Under the pieces are notes generated by a model. It was given only the letters and a program-made list of their open reading frames with translations. It was not told the DNA's origin and did no database searches. This document shows positions 6,254 to 9,446 of a stretch of DNA of 9,446 nucleotides, piece after piece. Within the stretch, counting starts at the first letter, position 1. The number at the start of each line of letters is the position of its first letter. This DNA comes from Lentimicrobium sp. (GTDB lineage Bacteria > Bacteroidota > Bacteroidia > Bacteroidales > Lentimicrobiaceae). A program made the translations under genes and the position numbers. The stretch spans positions 1-9,446 of the forward strand of contig JAAXUD010000071.1 of the NCBI GenBank assembly GCA_013336205.1. The letters run 5' to 3'.

Positions 6254-6910
6254 TTAAAGCGGAATCATTGAAGCAGCAATGATGTGGCATGCCAGGCCAA
6301 TCAGCACGAAAATGTGAAACACCGAATGAACAAACTCATGTTTTGCAAGTGCATAGAAGAACGAACCGGCAATATAAAATACGCCGCCTGCTCCCAGCCA
6401 ATACAAAACCGGAAGGCAATCTTCTGCCAAAGCTACATCTATCAATGGTTTGATAGCGATTAATACAATCATGCCCATAAGCACATAGGATATTGTTTTG
6501 AGATGGCTGTTTGCTTTAATTGTACCAAAATTATAGCCGATGCCTATCAGGGCTGCCAGCCAAATCAGCGCAAAAAGCCCCCAACCCCACATACCTTCAT
6601 TTCGCAACAATACCAGGGTGAAAGGTGAATAAGTAGATGCGATCAATACATAAATATTCGCATGATCGAAATGACGTAAAAAAGCCTTTCGTTTTGGTTC
6701 CTGCACATAGTGATAAATGGTTGACGAAAGCATACAGGCCAGCATTCCAAATCCGAAAATTGAAAACGCAACAATTGCCCACCCATTATCAGCCATTACA
6801 GACCTTTGTAAAAATACGATTGTCGCAACCACAGCCATTAGCACTCCGAAGGCATGAGACAGGTAATTTACTTTTTCTTCACGACTGGTATAAATTTTTA
6901 AGTTTTGCAT
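6254..6910 (-). CDS. trhA: PAQR/hemolysin III family membrane homeostasis protein TrhA
   Basis: At 218 residues it has the normal length for bacterial hemolysin III/TrhA proteins, seven-helix inner-membrane members of the PAQR (adiponectin receptor-like) superfamily linked to control of membrane fluidity. The family signature is complete: NYLSHAFG near the N-terminus, SSTIYH with His67 (codon 6710-6712), RHFDHANIYVLIASTYSPF (79-97), and HEFVHSVFH with His195 and His199 in the last helix. His67, His195 and His199 match the three zinc-binding histidines of PAQR proteins, and Asp82 of FDH is also kept, so the metal site looks intact. The start ATG is followed by a short polar segment before helix 1, as usual. 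A Bacteroidota-type promoter lies about 40 bases upstream, so it probably has its own transcript despite sharing a strand with the phosphorylase gene. The older name hemolysin does not imply a toxin. Confidence 0.93.
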   Translation of the reverse strand: MQNLKIYTSREEKVNYLSHAFGVLMAVVATIVFLQRSVMADNGWAIVAFSIFGFGMLACMLSSTIYHYVQEPKRKAFLRHFDHANIYVLIASTYSPFTLVLLRNEGMWGWGLFALIWLAALIGIGYNFGTIKANSHLKTISYVLMGMIVLIAIKPLIDVALAEDCLPVLYWLGAGGVFYIAGSFFYALAKHEFVHSVFHIFVLIGLACHIIAASMIPL

Positions 6911-6950
6911 AAGTGTATCTCACCCGGGAAATTCATGGTTCAAATTGAGC

Positions 6951-6982
6951 CAAAGTTATAAATTGTTTTGTGGCACAGCAAC
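6951..6982 (-). promoter_or_regulatory. Candidate Bacteroidota promoter for trhA
   Basis: On the minus strand TAACTTTG (6958 to 6951) fits the -7 consensus TAnnTTTG exactly. A GTTG (6982 to 6979) lies 20 bases upstream, matching three of four bases of the -33 TTTG element. The start codon is 40 bases beyond the -7 box, giving a short leader. Of the gaps inspected, only this one showed an exact -7 match at a sensible place. Confidence 0.5.
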
Positions 6983-7007
6983 TTTTACTGCTTTGGCTCT
7001 GACATTT

Positions 7008-7046
7008 GCTTCATCAACGGTTGCCTGTAAAATAAGAGAATGAAGC
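7008..7046. repeat. Inverted repeat in the glgP-trhA gap
   Basis: GCTTCAT (7008-7014) and ATGAAGC (7040-7046) are perfectly complementary across a 25-base interval, itself containing a CAAC/GTTG mini-palindrome (7015-7023). It lies 27 bases past the phosphorylase stop, where a terminator would be expected, but no U-tract follows on the minus strand. Its role is uncertain. Confidence 0.3.
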
Positions 7047-7072
7047 CACAATCCAGGGCAATTCAGTTTTAA

Positions 7073-9446
7073 TCACTTAATATCGAAAGGTTTCACTTTC
7101 CATATCTTTTCACAATAGTCCCTGATTGATCGGTCTGAAGAAAATTTGCCCATCCTGGCTACATTCAGAATCGCTTTCCTGTCCCATTCACCGGGGGTTT
7201 TCCAGGTGTCAGCAACCTGGTCCTGACAGGCCACATACAATGAATAGTCAGCCATCAGCATAAACGGATCGTGCCACAACAAGTTGTCGGTGATGGGCTT
7301 AAACAGATTGCGGTCGCCTTTTGAAAATAAGCCTGAATTGATCATGTTTATCACTTCGCGCAACTCATCGTTATTTTCGTAAATGTGATGTGGATTATAG
7401 TTATGCTGTCTGGCTTCTTCGACCTGGGCGGCAGTGAGTCCAAAAAGGAAGAAATTATCTTCGCCCACTTCTTCTCTGATTTCTACATTAGCTCCATCAA
7501 GGGTGCCAATGGTGAGGGCGCCATTCATGGAAAACTTCATGTTGCCGGTTCCACTGGCTTCTTTACCTGCTGTTGATATCTGTTCTGAAAGGTCGGCAGC
7601 CGGATAAATGGGCTGTGCATTGGTTACGTTGAAATCAGGAAAAAAAACCACTTTTAACCGGTCTTTTACCTCAGGGTCGTTGTTGACCACATCTCCCACC
7701 GAATTAATCAGTTTGATAATTAGTTTGGCTGTGTCATATCCCGGGGCTGCCTTTCCGCCAAAAATAAATGTGTGGGGAACAACATCCGCACCCGGGTTTT
7801 GCTTAATACGCAGGTACCGTGTAACGATATTCAATACATTCAGGTGTTGACGTTTGTATTCATGAATGCGCTTTACCTGTATATCGAACATGGAAGAAGG
7901 ATCAACAACAATGTCGGTCCTTTCTTTAATTAGTTTTGCGAGGTGGTTTTTATTCTCCAGTTTAACATTTCTGAATTGTTCTTTGAAAGCAGCATCGCCG
8001 GCAAAAGGTTCCAGTTTGCGCAATTCCTCAAGTTTTCCGGGCCATTTATCACCAATTGAATCTGTAATAAGCCTGCTTAATCCAGGATTACTCAATACAA
8101 CAAAGCGTCGTGGTGTCACTCCGTTGGTAATATTAAGGAAACGTTGCGGGTACATTTCTACCCAGTCAGGCAATACCTGTTGCTTAAGAAGTTCAGTATG
8201 CAGTGCTGCTACACCGTTAATTGCGCAGCTGCCCACACAGGCAAGGTTGGCCATCCGGATATATTTTTCCCCGGTCTCATCAATCAAAGACATTCGTGAT
8301 AGTTTGCCTTCATCACCCGGAAACTGTTTACTTACTTCCTTTAAAAAGCGGTAATTAATTTCATAGATAATCTCAAGCACCCGTGGCATCAGGTAAGCGA
8401 AAAGTCCTACCGGCCATTTCTCAAGGGCTTCAGGAAGCAGGGTGTGATTCGTATAACTGAATGTTTTGCAGGTAGTTTTCCATGCAGTGTCCCAATTAAT
8501 TTTATAATCATCAATGAGAATGCGCATAAGCTCAGCTACTGACACTGAAGGATGCGTATCGTTCAGTTGAATGGCCCATCTTTTATAAAATTCCTGTGGC
8601 TTGTTATTGCTTTTCAGATGTATTTTCATCATGTCCTGCAGCGAGCATGAAACAAAGAAGTACTGCTGTTTGAGCCTCAGCTTTTTTCCTTCGAGCATCT
8701 CGTCATTAGGGTACAATACTTTACTGAGATTTTCCGACTTCACCTTATTGTCAACCGCCTTATAATAATCGCCCTGATTGAATGATGAAAAGTCAAATGA
8801 TTCTTCGGCTTCAGATTTCCACAAGCGAAGGAAATTACAGGAGGAAACCCTGTATCCCATTACAGGTGTATCGTAGGGTATTCCCATTACCGTATAGGCA
8901 GGTTTCCACCGGATGCAGGTGCTGCCTTCAGCGTCCAGGTATGGCTCAGTGTGACCGCCGAAACTGACATTCACCGAAAGCTCGGGTCTGGCGCTCTCCC
9001 ATGGATTCCCTTTTCGCAGCCATTTGTCGGTTTTTTCAACCTGCCAGCCATCACGGATATCCTGATCGAAGATACCGAACTCATAGCGTATTCCATAGCC
9101 AATGGCAGGTATTTGCTGTGAGGCCATCGAATCGATATAACAGGCAGCTAAACGCCCCAGGCCGCCATTGCCAAGTCCGGGCTCTTCTTCCTGGGCCATA
9201 ATCTCTTCGAGATTAAAACCAAGTTCTTCAACAGCCTGCTTCATCTCATCAAAAATATTCAATGCAATAAGGTTTGCACCTAACTGTGGTCCCAAAAGAA
9301 ACTCAGCAGACAGATAACTGACCAGCCGTACTTCATTTTCAAATACTGAATTCATTGTTCTGTGTTCCCATTGTTTGAGCCTGTCGCGTATGGCAAATGA
9401 TACTGCCATGTACAAGTCATTGAGGGACGTATTCTCAATGTTTCTG
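7073..9446 (-). CDS. glgP: Glycogen/alpha-glucan phosphorylase (GT35), 5' end outside window
   Basis: It releases glucose-1-phosphate from non-reducing ends of glycogen or maltodextrin by phosphorolysis with a pyridoxal phosphate cofactor, in the cytoplasm. The frame stays open to the right edge. The visible 790 residues begin at 9445 and include NDLYMAVSFAIRDRL, the family's usual N-terminal region, so the true start lies outside; the ATG at 9407-9409 is internal. Landmarks: EEPGLGNGGLGRLAACYIDS, QLNDTHPS, YTNHTLLPEALEKWPV, NGVTPRRF, the phosphate-site KRIHEYKRQ (visible residues 525-533), and EASGTGNMKFSMNGALTIG, whose Lys637 (codon 7535-7537) binds PLP. The stop is TGA. The visible length fits the roughly 800-850-residue bacterial enzymes. 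Two normally conserved positions differ: GSCAINGVA where GSHxVNGVA is usual (Cys407) and NITNG where NKTNG is usual. Function as a phosphorylase is still very likely. No other glycogen gene is in the window, so an operon cannot be judged. Confidence 0.95.
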   Translation of the reverse strand, partial: RNIENTSLNDLYMAVSFAIRDRLKQWEHRTMNSVFENEVRLVSYLSAEFLLGPQLGANLIALNIFDEMKQAVEELGFNLEEIMAQEEEPGLGNGGLGRLAACYIDSMASQQIPAIGYGIRYEFGIFDQDIRDGWQVEKTDKWLRKGNPWESARPELSVNVSFGGHTEPYLDAEGSTCIRWKPAYTVMGIPYDTPVMGYRVSSCNFLRLWKSEAEESFDFSSFNQGDYYKAVDNKVKSENLSKVLYPNDEMLEGKKLRLKQQYFFVSCSLQDMMKIHLKSNNKPQEFYKRWAIQLNDTHPSVSVAELMRILIDDYKINWDTAWKTTCKTFSYTNHTLLPEALEKWPVGLFAYLMPRVLEIIYEINYRFLKEVSKQFPGDEGKLSRMSLIDETGEKYIRMANLACVGSCAINGVAALHTELLKQQVLPDWVEMYPQRFLNITNGVTPRRFVVLSNPGLSRLITDSIGDKWPGKLEELRKLEPFAGDAAFKEQFRNVKLENKNHLAKLIKERTDIVVDPSSMFDIQVKRIHEYKRQHLNVLNIVTRYLRIKQNPGADVVPHTFIFGGKAAPGYDTAKLIIKLINSVGDVVNNDPEVKDRLKVVFFPDFNVTNAQPIYPAADLSEQISTAGKEASGTGNMKFSMNGALTIGTLDGANVEIREEVGEDNFFLFGLTAAQVEEARQHNYNPHHIYENNDELREVINMINSGLFSKGDRNLFKPITDNLLWHDPFMLMADYSLYVACQDQVADTWKTPGEWDRKAILNVARMGKFSSDRSIRDYCEKIWKVKPFDIK

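Noticed and set aside
7866..8354. 162-codon plus-strand ORF inside glgP
   Set aside because: It is antisense to highly conserved phosphorylase sequence and has serine-rich shadow composition.
9407..9409. ATG as start codon of glgP
   Set aside because: The frame continues upstream to the window edge with family-like sequence (NDLYMAVSFAIRDRL), so the true start is outside.

Overview
The window looks like chromosomal DNA of a Bacteroidota bacterium, probably Bacteroidales-like. The evidence is moderate-to-low GC, protein styles typical of that phylum, AT-rich leaders in place of Shine-Dalgarno sites, and one match to the Bacteroidota promoter consensus (TAnnTTTG) upstream of the TrhA gene. The species cannot be told from the sequence.

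Layout: a plus-strand CDS enters from the left edge and ends at 475; it reads as the C-terminus of a BNR/VPS10-type beta-propeller protein. A perfect 14-bp terminator hairpin (521-553) follows and also faces the minus-strand material beyond it. From there on, every gene lies on the minus strand. In transcription order from the right edge these are: a glycogen phosphorylase (GlgP, start outside the window), a hemolysin III/TrhA-type seven-helix membrane protein, a membrane-bound hybrid histidine kinase, a CPA2-type cation:proton antiporter with a C-terminal universal-stress-like region, and a decayed SMP-30/gluconolactonase gene (590-1147). That last gene is read in one frame through two stop codons and lacks its N-terminal half.

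The gaps between the minus-strand genes (162, 183, 798 and about 115 bases) argue against one tight operon. The gene set (glycogen breakdown, membrane homeostasis, a sensor kinase, an ion antiporter) is compatible with stress or energy adaptation, but nothing in the sequence ties the genes together functionally.

The 798-base gap at 3440-4237 holds no recognisable gene. It does hold two adjacent GC-rich hairpins that share a left arm, a 12-bp palindrome and a long imperfect hairpin downstream of the kinase. The 183-base gap upstream of the kinase carries a perfect 14-bp tandem duplication and a 12-bp palindrome. I found no CRISPR array, tRNA, rRNA, intact mobile element or convincing new multi-gene system. 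The best second-look items are the decaying lactonase gene, the non-coding repeats and a few residue-level oddities in otherwise ordinary enzymes.
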